A DNA stretch of 15,087 nt from DAOUMU01 sp034409055 (GTDB lineage: Bacteria; Chloroflexota; Anaerolineae; 4572-78; J111), in assembly GCA_034409055.1 (NCBI GenBank), contig DAOUMU010000197.1:1-15087 (forward strand), in the 5' to 3' direction. This document shows, one piece after another, positions 1-5,957 of this stretch. Position numbers and translations under genes: made by a program. The notes under the pieces are model-generated. The model saw only the letters and a list, made by a program, of their open reading frames with translations. It was not told the origin of the DNA and did no database searches. Each line of letters begins with the position of its first letter. The stretch's first letter is position 1.

Positions 1-131
1 GGAGTGATGTGAGTTATGAAGAGCGGGTGAAGTTGGATATGCATTACATTCGCAACTACAGTATCTGGTTTGACCTGTATCTGCTGTGGCAGACCATTCC
101 GGCCGTCCTCAAAGGCCGTGGCGCGTATTAA
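1..131 (+). CDS. Initiating sugar-phosphate transferase, 3' end only
   Basis: Reading from base 3, this fragment encodes the last 42 residues of a protein that stops at TAA 129-131. The visible tail has SYEERVKLDMHYIRNYS followed by WFDLYLLWQTIPAVLKGRGAY. This is the characteristic C-terminus of the bacterial sugar transferase family (PF02397; WbaP/PglC/exopolysaccharide glycosylphosphotransferase type). These enzymes transfer a sugar-1-phosphate from a nucleotide sugar to undecaprenyl phosphate at the inner face of the membrane and so start glycan synthesis. The catalytic part and N-terminus lie outside the window, so neither the donor sugar nor any transmembrane fusion can be judged. Its stop codon abuts the ATG of the next gene (TAAATG), which indicates translational coupling in one operon. 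Confidence 0.85.
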   Translation, partial: SDVSYEERVKLDMHYIRNYSIWFDLYLLWQTIPAVLKGRGAY

Positions 132-839
132 ATGAAGGGGATGATTCTGGCGGCCGGCGAGGGGCGAAGGTTACGACCTCTGACCAATCATGTACCCAAA
201 CCGATGTTACCGGTGGGGGAACGGCCCCTTCTGGAACACATCATCATTCATTTACGCAATTGTGGCGTGACCGATCTGGCAATCAACTTGTATCATTTGC
301 CAGATGCCGTTATAGACTATTTTAGTGATGGCAGCCGTTGGGGCATAAGCCTGCATTACTCGGTGGAAGAGCACCTGTTGGGTTCGGCTGGTGGGGTGAA
401 GCGACTGCAATCCTTCTTCGATGATACATTTCTGGTTTATTATGGCGATGTGTTTACGTTGGCTGACTTACGCCCATTAATAACGTTTCACCAACGGGCC
501 GGTGTCATGGCGACGATGGGCCTTTATCGTGTACCCGATCCATGGAATCGAGGCATCGTTCAATTGGATGACCAGCAGACCATTGTCCGTTTTGCGGAAA
601 AACCGCCTCGTGATCAGGTTTTCTCTGACCTGGCCAATGCCGGTATTTACGTGCTGGAACCAGAAGTGCTGGAGCGGATTCCTGTGGAACAGGTATATGA
701 TTTTGGACACGACGTTTTTCCCAGCATGTTAGCCGAAGGCATCCAAATGGCCGGTTATGTCATTGAAGATATTTTGATCGATATTGGCTTACCAGAGAAA
801 TATGGGGAAGTCAACCGTCTTGTCTCAGAATTGAGATGA
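132..839 (+). CDS. Sugar-1-phosphate nucleotidyltransferase
   Basis: 235-residue nucleotidyltransferase of the NTP_transferase family (PF00483), which makes an NDP-sugar and pyrophosphate from a sugar-1-phosphate and an NTP in the cytoplasm. Visible motifs in order are the nucleotide-binding loop LAAGEGRRLRPLT (residues 6-18), PKPMLPV (22-28), HLLGSAGG (81-88), the metal-binding YYGDV (103-107), AEKP (155-158), NAGIYVLEP (169-177), FGHDVFP (191-197) and IDIGLPEKY (216-224). The length fits single-domain mannose-1-phosphate guanylyltransferase, HddC-like or MurU-like enzymes and lacks the beta-helix of GlmU. Which NTP and sugar it uses cannot be read with confidence. The ATG directly follows the stop of the sugar transferase, so coupled translation is likely. 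A strong terminator follows, so this is probably the last gene of its transcript. Confidence 0.9.
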   Translation: MKGMILAAGEGRRLRPLTNHVPKPMLPVGERPLLEHIIIHLRNCGVTDLAINLYHLPDAVIDYFSDGSRWGISLHYSVEEHLLGSAGGVKRLQSFFDDTFLVYYGDVFTLADLRPLITFHQRAGVMATMGLYRVPDPWNRGIVQLDDQQTIVRFAEKPPRDQVFSDLANAGIYVLEPEVLERIPVEQVYDFGHDVFPSMLAEGIQMAGYVIEDILIDIGLPEKYGEVNRLVSELR

Positions 840-865
840 AACTTGGTTTAATGTGTTTCGCCAAT

Positions 866-903
866 AAAGCTCCCGACTCTTCTGATAAGGTCGGGAGTTT
901 TTT
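866..903 (+). terminator. Rho-independent terminator after the nucleotidyltransferase
   Basis: An 8-bp perfect stem, CTCCCGAC (870-877) with GTCGGGAG (890-897), encloses a 12-nt loop. It can be lengthened outward by a G-T pair and A-T pairs (866-869 with 898-901), and a T run (898-903) follows. It lies 27 bases after the stop codon and separates the upstream operon from the HAD phosphatase group. Confidence 0.9.
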
Positions 904-999
904 GTTGTAAGGCCGAAGGACCCTCCAAGAAATCTGGTGTTACCCCCCCCTCGATTCTAACTTTTTTCTAATTTTATTCTCACGGCTTTATCATTAAAT

Positions 1000-1025
1000 A
1001 TTGTTAAACTAAGTGTAATAACAAT
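1000..1025. promoter_or_regulatory. Inverted repeat ATTGTTA-N12-TAACAAT in AT-rich leader
   Basis: A perfect 7-bp inverted repeat (1000-1006 and 1019-1025) lies in the AT-rich gap between the terminator and the next gene, about 42 bases before its start codon. The gap should contain the promoter of the HAD-led operon. A TTGTTA hexamer falls inside the left arm, but I see no convincing -10 at the right distance. The repeat could be an operator or a leader hairpin. An eight-C run at 943-950 is the only other notable item in the gap. Confidence 0.3.
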
Positions 1026-1050
1026 TTAGAGTTTTTATATTGGCCTTTGT

Positions 1051-1057
1051 AAGGAGA
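1051..1057 (+). promoter_or_regulatory. Ribosome binding site AAGGAGA
   Basis: Strong Shine-Dalgarno sequence 9 bases before the ATG at 1067. It fixes the start of the HAD phosphatase. Confidence 0.8.
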
Positions 1058-1066
1058 TAATTTAAA

Positions 1067-1669
1067 ATGCGTGCTATATTTCTCGACCGAGATGGCGTGA
1101 TCTGCGAGAACCGCTCCGACTATGTAAAGAGTTGGGATGAATTTCAATTTCTACCCAATGCCAAAAATAGCTTGGCCGCTCTAAGTCGATTAGGTTTGCC
1201 GATCATTGTTATCACCAATCAATCTGTTGTTGGCCGAGGAATAGTGCCAGCCAGTGTCGTAGAAGATATTCACCAACGGATGGTAACAGAGTTGGCTGCC
1301 TACGGTGGACGCATTGATCGGGTGATCTATTGTCCCCACGCTCCAGAAGATAAGTGTCAGTGCCGCAAGCCTGAGACAGGGATGTTGTTGCAAGCAGCCG
1401 ACGAGATGGGAATAGATCTGACCAGGTCCTACTTAATTGGTGATGCTGCGACTGACCTGCTCGCTGGTTATCGTGTTGGTTGTCGTACTTTCTTGGTATT
1501 GACAGGCCGGGGTTTGCAACAACTTTTACCCACGCTTGGTGTCCTGGGGGGCAATTTCACCATCGTTCGCAACTTGATGGAGGCGACCTCCCATATCCTT
1601 AAAGCCGAGTTGGTAATTGCCGATGAAGCGGACCAGTGGAACTTGGTTTATGCCAGACACTACTACTGA
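1067..1669 (+). CDS. gmhB: HAD-family sugar bisphosphate phosphatase (GmhB-like)
   Basis: 200-residue HAD phosphatase of the D,D-heptose 1,7-bisphosphate / histidinol-phosphate phosphatase group. HAD motif I is LDRDGV, with nucleophile D7 and acid/base D9. Motif II is TNQSVVGRG (50-58). The zinc site typical of GmhB is C-x-H...C-x-C at C89, H91, C97 and C99, followed by RKP with K101. Motif IV is GDAATD (125-130). GmhB removes the C1 phosphate from heptose bisphosphate on the way to ADP- or GDP-heptose, so a role in supplying an activated sugar is plausible. No heptose isomerase or kinase is visible in the window, so another sugar phosphate is also possible. The last 25 or so residues extend past the usual core. 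A strong ribosome binding site and an upstream terminator suggest it starts a new operon. Confidence 0.85.
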   Translation: MRAIFLDRDGVICENRSDYVKSWDEFQFLPNAKNSLAALSRLGLPIIVITNQSVVGRGIVPASVVEDIHQRMVTELAAYGGRIDRVIYCPHAPEDKCQCRKPETGMLLQAADEMGIDLTRSYLIGDAATDLLAGYRVGCRTFLVLTGRGLQQLLPTLGVLGGNFTIVRNLMEATSHILKAELVIADEADQWNLVYARHYY

Positions 1670-1725
1670 TTACTATCCACTGCGAGTAGCTTCTGAAATA
1701 CAAAAATCTGTGACATTTGTTACAC

Positions 1726-1754
1726 TTGACTGATAGTTTTTCTTAAATTATGAT
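1726..1754 (+). promoter_or_regulatory. Possible sigma-70 promoter TTGACT-N17-TATGAT
   Basis: TTGACT (1726-1731) and TATGAT (1749-1754) are separated by exactly 17 bases, close to the consensus. The -10 box overlaps the ATG at 1750, so it could not drive a transcript carrying that start codon. It may be chance, or it may point to a downstream start. Confidence 0.3.
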
Positions 1755-2538
1755 TGAACAGCTTCGTTACTATCTGGCTGGACAAGCTTCAAACTTACCT
1801 ACCTATATCCTGGAACAATTTGTGTTGGGTACCTTTGGTTGGATGCCCACAATCGTTGGAGTTGGATTGCGTGCCTTGGTTTACCGGTTGATTATGAAAC
1901 TTGACGGTATACCAGCCATCGAAGCGGGGGTGCGTATCGTTCACGCAGACAATGTTCGTCTGGGCAAGGGAGTGTATCTAGACCAGGGTGTTTACTTGCA
2001 TGCGTTACCAACAGGCATCACCATTGGTGATGGCACTTTTGTGATGCATCATACTATGTTGCATGTTTTTAACTTTCGTAATCTACCCCACGCTGGTATT
2101 ACCATAGGTGATAATTGCTTTATAGGCGAGTTTAATGTGGTACGTGGGCAAGGGGGGGTGCATATCGGTAACGACGTATACACCGGACCGATGGTACAAA
2201 TCGTGGCGGTGAATCACGTCTATGATGACCCAGACCGTCCTATCCGTGAGCAAGGTATCACTGCTCAGGGAATTGTGATTGAGGACGATGTTTGGATTGG
2301 CGCAGGGGTTACGGTAGTTGATGGGGTATCCATCGGACGCGGCAGTATTATTGGTGCCGGGAGTGTTGTTACCACTAACATTCCTCCTTATAACATCGCA
2401 GTTGGTATTCCAGCTAAACCTGTTAAAGACCGGCGTCAAATGTCAGGCAATCATCGCCGAGAGTCAGGCGTGTTTTTTGGGGAATTGGAGCGGTTCCATA
2501 GTCGACGGCAACAAAGATCCGTACCGCCCACAGAATAG
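1750..2538 (+). CDS. Hexapeptide-repeat (left-handed beta-helix) acyltransferase
   Basis: 262-residue acyltransferase of the LbH superfamily (maltose/serine/xenobiotic acetyltransferase-like). From residue 60 onward it shows repeated [LIV]-G-x4 hexapeptide turns such as VRLGKGVYLDQGVY, ITIGDGTFV, ITIGDNCFIG, VHIGNDVYTG, IVIEDDVWIGAGVTV and VSIGRGSIIGAGSVV. The segment AVNHVYDDPDRP contains the histidine that activates the acceptor hydroxyl in this family. The coil ends at AVGIPAKPVKDRR. In this setting it most likely O- or N-acetylates a sugar of the glycan. A helical N-terminal extension of about 55 residues precedes the coil. A basic 33-residue tail after the usual end looks unconserved. 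The start is uncertain: no Shine-Dalgarno is visible before ATG 1750 and a promoter-like sequence overlaps it. I keep it because the helical N-terminus looks like real protein. Confidence 0.85.
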   Translation: MIEQLRYYLAGQASNLPTYILEQFVLGTFGWMPTIVGVGLRALVYRLIMKLDGIPAIEAGVRIVHADNVRLGKGVYLDQGVYLHALPTGITIGDGTFVMHHTMLHVFNFRNLPHAGITIGDNCFIGEFNVVRGQGGVHIGNDVYTGPMVQIVAVNHVYDDPDRPIREQGITAQGIVIEDDVWIGAGVTVVDGVSIGRGSIIGAGSVVTTNIPPYNIAVGIPAKPVKDRRQMSGNHRRESGVFFGELERFHSRRQQRSVPPTE

Positions 2539-2624
2539 GGGTCGGTATTGATAGTAATGTTGGTGATAAAAAATTAAAATCACACCTTATTCAACCCTTG
2601 TCATTTAATAATCCGTACTAGTTT

Positions 2625-2630
2625 AGGAGA
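2625..2630 (+). promoter_or_regulatory. Ribosome binding site deciding a GTG start
   Basis: AGGAGA lies 7 bases before GTG 2638. No better-placed ATG precedes the nucleotide-binding motif of the GT2 enzyme. Confidence 0.7.
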
Positions 2631-2637
2631 GTAAGCA

Positions 2638-3861
2638 GTGAATATTTTATCAGTAGTAATTCCGGCACTGAATGAGGAGGACGGCATCGCCGATATTATC
2701 GAAAGGGTGTTGGCGATAAAGGAATCACTGGCTAAAGTTGGTGTCTCGGATCTGGAATTGATCGTAGTGGATGATGGCTCCCAAGATCGGACACCTGAAA
2801 TTGTGGCCAGTTACCCGGATGTCGTATTGGTGAAACATCCCGTTAACCGAGGTTACGGCGCGGCCATTAAAACTGGCTTTCGCCGGGCTCGGGGTAACTT
2901 GTTGGCCTTCCTCGATGCCGATGGGACCTATCCACCTGAATATTTCCCACATCTTTGCTGGCCTATTCTGGAAGATGGAGCCGATTTAGTTATCGGCTCA
3001 CGTATGATCGGTAATGAGAGCGGTATGCCCATGGTACGCCGCATTGGTAACACTATGTTTGCTACTCTGGTCACCATTATTAGTAACCGTCAAGTGACTG
3101 ATAGTGCCAGTGGCCAGCGTGTATTACGCAGCGATATACTCCCAAAACTCTATCCCCTACCAGATGGTCTTAATTTCACGCCGGTAATGAGTACACGCGC
3201 CTTGCATGAGCATGTGAAAGTAGTGGAAGTACCTATCCCCTATTCGGAACGAGTAGGCCGATCCAAGTTGAGCGTTGCTCGTGATGGGATGCGCTTTCTG
3301 CATTCAATTCTAATGACAGCCCTTACTTATAACCCGGTTCGTATCTTTGGATTAGTGGGAGCAGGCTTGATAAGTTTGGGCTTTTTATCAAGCCTGTGGC
3401 GTACTCTTAGCCGAAGTAAGGCTAAACTTGCAGAGTCTCAACTGGTTTCATGGTTTGTGGGGTTAGTGTTAGTTTCAGCAGGCACTAATATTTTCGCTAT
3501 TGGAACGCTCTTTAATTACATTGTTTCTCTCTTTCACAAACGTCCCGTCCGGCAGGGACTGTTTGGACGACCTGTTTTTCGTAAATCACCGTTAGAGAAC
3601 TATTTTGGTTGGTTTGGTCTCGGTTCGATCACTGGTGGGGTACTTTTTTATGGTTTGGATGTTTGGAGACGTTGGCACAAACCCCGCCGAGATGATGTTG
3701 CACCTTGGTTTGTGCCAGCATCCAGTGCTATTTTGGTGCTAACCGGGCTGCAACTGGTTACTTCATGGCTCCTAACTATCGTTTTATCTGAGCTCAGCAA
3801 GCGAGAATTAAAAGCAGAGACAGACTTAAGGGAGCCAGACCTCAAGGGCGATAACAAATAG
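2638..3861 (+). CDS. Membrane GT2 glycosyltransferase (polyprenyl-phosphate type)
   Basis: 407-residue family 2 glycosyltransferase starting at GTG. The GT-A domain (residues 1-225) shows VIPALNEE (7-14), VVDDGSQDRT (43-52), NRGYGAAIKTG (70-80), the metal-binding DADGTYPPE (93-101), IGSRM (119-123) and ERVGRSKLS (204-212). This is the pattern of dolichol-phosphate-mannose synthase, GtrB and ArnC-like enzymes, which load a sugar onto a lipid phosphate or extend a lipid-linked glycan. About four hydrophobic segments follow, near 236-252, 270-298, 322-341 and 357-384. That is a longer membrane tail than the two helices of GtrB/ArnC. The charged C-terminus ends in the cytoplasm if the helix count is right. 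It lies in the same direction as the acyltransferase, 99 bases downstream. The substrate is not predictable from sequence. Confidence 0.88.
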   Translation: MNILSVVIPALNEEDGIADIIERVLAIKESLAKVGVSDLELIVVDDGSQDRTPEIVASYPDVVLVKHPVNRGYGAAIKTGFRRARGNLLAFLDADGTYPPEYFPHLCWPILEDGADLVIGSRMIGNESGMPMVRRIGNTMFATLVTIISNRQVTDSASGQRVLRSDILPKLYPLPDGLNFTPVMSTRALHEHVKVVEVPIPYSERVGRSKLSVARDGMRFLHSILMTALTYNPVRIFGLVGAGLISLGFLSSLWRTLSRSKAKLAESQLVSWFVGLVLVSAGTNIFAIGTLFNYIVSLFHKRPVRQGLFGRPVFRKSPLENYFGWFGLGSITGGVLFYGLDVWRRWHKPRRDDVAPWFVPASSAILVLTGLQLVTSWLLTIVLSELSKRELKAETDLREPDLKGDNK

Positions 3862-3947
3862 TGAGTATCTCATTTTATTAAGGCGATGGTTTCATTGATA
3901 GGTTTAATTTTCGGAACAAAGTCAAAGTTTTATGTTGAAAATTATCT

Positions 3948-3955
3948 AAGGGGGG
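3948..3955 (+). promoter_or_regulatory. Ribosome binding site deciding between two starts
   Basis: AAGGGGGG ends 9 bases before ATG 3965 but only 3 bases before an in-frame TTG at 3959. The spacing favours the ATG. Confidence 0.65.
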
Positions 3956-3964
3956 CAATTGATT

Positions 3965-5590
3965 ATGTCATCTAATTGGATAAATCTTGGTACACGACCG
4001 ATAAAAAAGCTACGACCGGCTGAATTTCCCGATATTAGTGCTCTGATGCAAGATCCTACCAGAACTGAACGCGGTCCTGAGACTGTTGATGTCTTATTGG
4101 TTAATCCACCTTCACCTGATGGTGGCATATGGATCAGGTCCCAGCATCGAGTTGGCCGACGATCCCGGGAAAATATGATCTGGCCCCAGGTATCTTTAGC
4201 CACAATGGCCGCTTGTTTGCACCCGGACTATAAAGTTGAGATTGTTGACGCTGTTGCTACCCGGATGGGTTGGCCTGAATTTCAAGAACTTCTGGCCAAG
4301 AAGCGCCCCAGGTATTATCTGACTCAAGTCACTGCTCCTACCCTGACCAATGATATGTATGGTGTTTTTCTGGCCAAAAGTAAGGGGGCTAAAACGATTG
4401 CTTTTGGCACACACGTTACACCTAACACCCTGAACACTATGACTGAATTTCCATCTCTCGATTTTATTCTGCGGGGGGAACCCGAGCTAACCTTACGGGA
4501 GTTGCTTGATGCTCTGGATGGCAAGACTGGGCAAAATGAGAAGATGGAAGTATTGATACAAAAGGCCGATCCTACCCGCCTCCCTATTCCGGCGGAAAAG
4601 GTTGCCCAGGGTGATTTAAGCTCTATCAAGGGATTATCTTGGCGTTTGGCCGGACAGATTAAGTTGAACCTGGATCGCCCCTTTATTCCTAACTTAAATG
4701 AGTTGCCGCTGCCGATGCATCACCTGCTTCCCCTGGATAGTTATCGCATGCCCTTAATCAGGGGGCCATATGCTTTTGTCGTGCCCAGCCGAGGGTGTCC
4801 GGCTGGCTGTAAATATTGCATTAAGCACGTCAGCTATAACTATTCGGTGCGGGTCCGTTCTCCAGAAAACATTATGGCCGAGCTCTGGTCCTTGAATAAG
4901 CTGGGAATCAACAATGTAATGCTGTATGCCGACCTGTTTACCGTCAATCGCGACCAGGTGGTCGGCATTTGTAAAGCTATGATAGAAGAAAAAATCGATA
5001 TGAAATGGATGTGTAACAGCCGGGTTGACTATGTTGATGAAGAGATGCTTACTTTAATGGGTCAGGCTGGTTGCCACATGATCTCGTGGGGAATTGAGTC
5101 GGGCTCTGAAGAAGTTCTAAAACGAGCCAGAAAGGGAGCCTCCCCTGCCAAAGCTGAGCAAGCTTTGTGCTGGGCCAGAAAAGCTGGCATTAAAAACTTT
5201 GGCTACTTCATCATTGGCCTTCCAGGAGAAACCGAAGAAACCATTAAACAGACCATAGCCTTTTCGAAAAAATTGCCATTGAATGTAGCCATTTTTCACA
5301 TTGCGGCCCCATATCCTGGTACCCCATTCTTCTACGAGGTTGTTGAGAATGGTTGGTTCCGGCCCGGTACCAACTGGGAAGAGGTAGATATGGACGGCTC
5401 TACCGTGCTCGATTATAGTGAGATTGGGCTCACTGCCGAACGTCTCGAATACTGGCAAAGACGAGCCACCCGTGAATGGGCTCTGCGTCCTGGGCCTATC
5501 TGGACGATACTTAAGGGCCTCAATACCTGGGCCGGTTTCAAGAGTGCCGTCGATGCCGGATTGCAGACATTGTCATTTATTCGAAGTTAG
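3965..5590 (+). CDS. B12-binding-type radical SAM enzyme
   Basis: 541 residues from ATG 3965. An N-terminal Rossmann-like domain (about 42-185; VDVLLVNPPSP, GTHVTPNTL, ILRGEPELTLREL) resembles the cobalamin-binding domain of class B radical SAM proteins such as HpnJ and BchE-like enzymes. The radical SAM domain follows with the Fe-S motif SRGCPAGCKYC, giving C-x3-C-x2-C at residues 278, 282 and 285. Downstream are WGIESGSEEVL and YFIIGLPGETEET, which fit the SAM-binding strands, then a C-terminal helical part. Such enzymes methylate unreactive carbons or rearrange C-C bonds. In this locus a sugar or lipid-carrier modification is plausible but unproven. I do not see the classical DxHxxG cobalamin motif, so cofactor-free use of the fold is possible. 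The upstream gap is 103 bases. A weak terminator-like hairpin overlaps its stop. Confidence 0.88.
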   Translation: MSSNWINLGTRPIKKLRPAEFPDISALMQDPTRTERGPETVDVLLVNPPSPDGGIWIRSQHRVGRRSRENMIWPQVSLATMAACLHPDYKVEIVDAVATRMGWPEFQELLAKKRPRYYLTQVTAPTLTNDMYGVFLAKSKGAKTIAFGTHVTPNTLNTMTEFPSLDFILRGEPELTLRELLDALDGKTGQNEKMEVLIQKADPTRLPIPAEKVAQGDLSSIKGLSWRLAGQIKLNLDRPFIPNLNELPLPMHHLLPLDSYRMPLIRGPYAFVVPSRGCPAGCKYCIKHVSYNYSVRVRSPENIMAELWSLNKLGINNVMLYADLFTVNRDQVVGICKAMIEEKIDMKWMCNSRVDYVDEEMLTLMGQAGCHMISWGIESGSEEVLKRARKGASPAKAEQALCWARKAGIKNFGYFIIGLPGETEETIKQTIAFSKKLPLNVAIFHIAAPYPGTPFFYEVVENGWFRPGTNWEEVDMDGSTVLDYSEIGLTAERLEYWQRRATREWALRPGPIWTILKGLNTWAGFKSAVDAGLQTLSFIRS

Positions 5591-5621
5591 TAAAGTAGTT
5601 GCATCTTTGCTTCTTTTTTTT
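5589..5621 (+). terminator. Weak terminator-like hairpin after the radical SAM gene
   Basis: AGTAAAG (5589-5595) pairs with CTTTGCT (5605-5611), including one G-T pair, around a 9-nt loop. A T-rich run (5611-5621, eight consecutive T at its end) follows. The stem is AT-rich and begins in the stop codon, so termination would be partial. Confidence 0.45.
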
Positions 5622-5626
5622 GCTAT

Positions 5627-5666
5627 TGATGGTCATTAATGTTCGTTGTTGGTCATAGTTTGTCAT
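5627..5666. repeat. Four 10-bp tandem repeats, candidate operator array
   Basis: Four consecutive decamers are TGATGGTCAT (5627), TAATGTTCGT (5637), TGTTGGTCAT (5647) and AGTTTGTCAT (5657). Against TGTTGGTCAT the first matches 9/10 and the fourth 8/10; the second is the most diverged (7/10 against the first). The period equals about one turn of DNA, so all copies face the same side. They sit 43 bases before the GTG of an excisionase-type HTH gene. Phased direct repeats are the kind of site that excisionase-like proteins bind cooperatively, so autoregulation by the adjacent gene is a reasonable inference. Confidence 0.5.
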
Positions 5667-5708
5667 TCAAAACTATTTGAAAGCTCACTTAACAGAGGTT
5701 TTACTACC

Positions 5709-5948
5709 GTGATCCAGTCACACGATTTGCAAAAGAAGATTGCTTCTTCTCGAACAAAATCAGTTGTAGTCAAACCAGTTCAGGCTGATGAGTTGTTGAC
5801 CATTGTTGAAGTTGCGGCTTATTTGAAGGTGAGTCGACGTACCGCTTGGCGTTGGTGTAAAAGTGGACGCCTACCGGCGGTTAAGGTAGGACATCAGTGG
5901 CGCATAACTCGGCGTGACCTGGAAAAATTTGTTCATTTGACGGGATAA
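5709..5948 (+). CDS. Small excisionase-type helix-turn-helix DNA-binding protein
   Basis: 79 residues from GTG 5709, chosen because AGAGG (5694-5698) lies 10 bases upstream. An in-frame TTG at 5646 has no ribosome binding site and lies inside the decamer array. The N-terminal 28 residues are polar and probably flexible. Residues 29-76 form a winged-helix / MerR-like domain of the HTH_17 excisionase family: LLTIVEVAAYLKVSRRTAWR (helix-turn-helix) and WCKSGRLPAVKVGHQWRI (turn and wing), then DLEKFV. It is probably a cytoplasmic transcription or DNA-architecture factor. By hand alignment it is 21/48 identical to the domain fused to the kinase gene two genes downstream. No integrase or phage gene accompanies it, so a regulatory role in the glycan locus fits better than excision. 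The next gene begins 9 bases later, so they are probably co-transcribed. Confidence 0.85.
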   Translation: MIQSHDLQKKIASSRTKSVVVKPVQADELLTIVEVAAYLKVSRRTAWRWCKSGRLPAVKVGHQWRITRRDLEKFVHLTG

Positions 5949-5957
5949 GTTAGCTAT

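Noticed and set aside
943..950. Run of eight C as a phase-variable tract
   Set aside because: It is in a gap outside any gene and does not fall between promoter hexamers that I can recognise.
2083..2439. 118-codon open frame on the - strand
   Set aside because: Antisense to clear hexapeptide repeats of the acyltransferase; the repeat code keeps the opposite frame open.
3959..3964. TTG 3959 as start of the radical SAM gene
   Set aside because: Too close to the AAGGGGGG ribosome binding site; ATG 3965 is better placed.
5627..5666. CRISPR-like array
   Set aside because: Units are 10 bp without spacers and no cas genes are present.
5646..5708. Longer start (TTG 5646) for the free HTH protein
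   Set aside because: It has no ribosome binding site, lies inside the decamer array and adds residues that do not look like part of the domain; GTG 5709 has AGAGG at good spacing.
5709..5948. Excisionase of a prophage or integrative element
   Set aside because: The fold fits, but there is no integrase, att-like duplication, tRNA or phage gene in the window, and the flanks are glycan genes.
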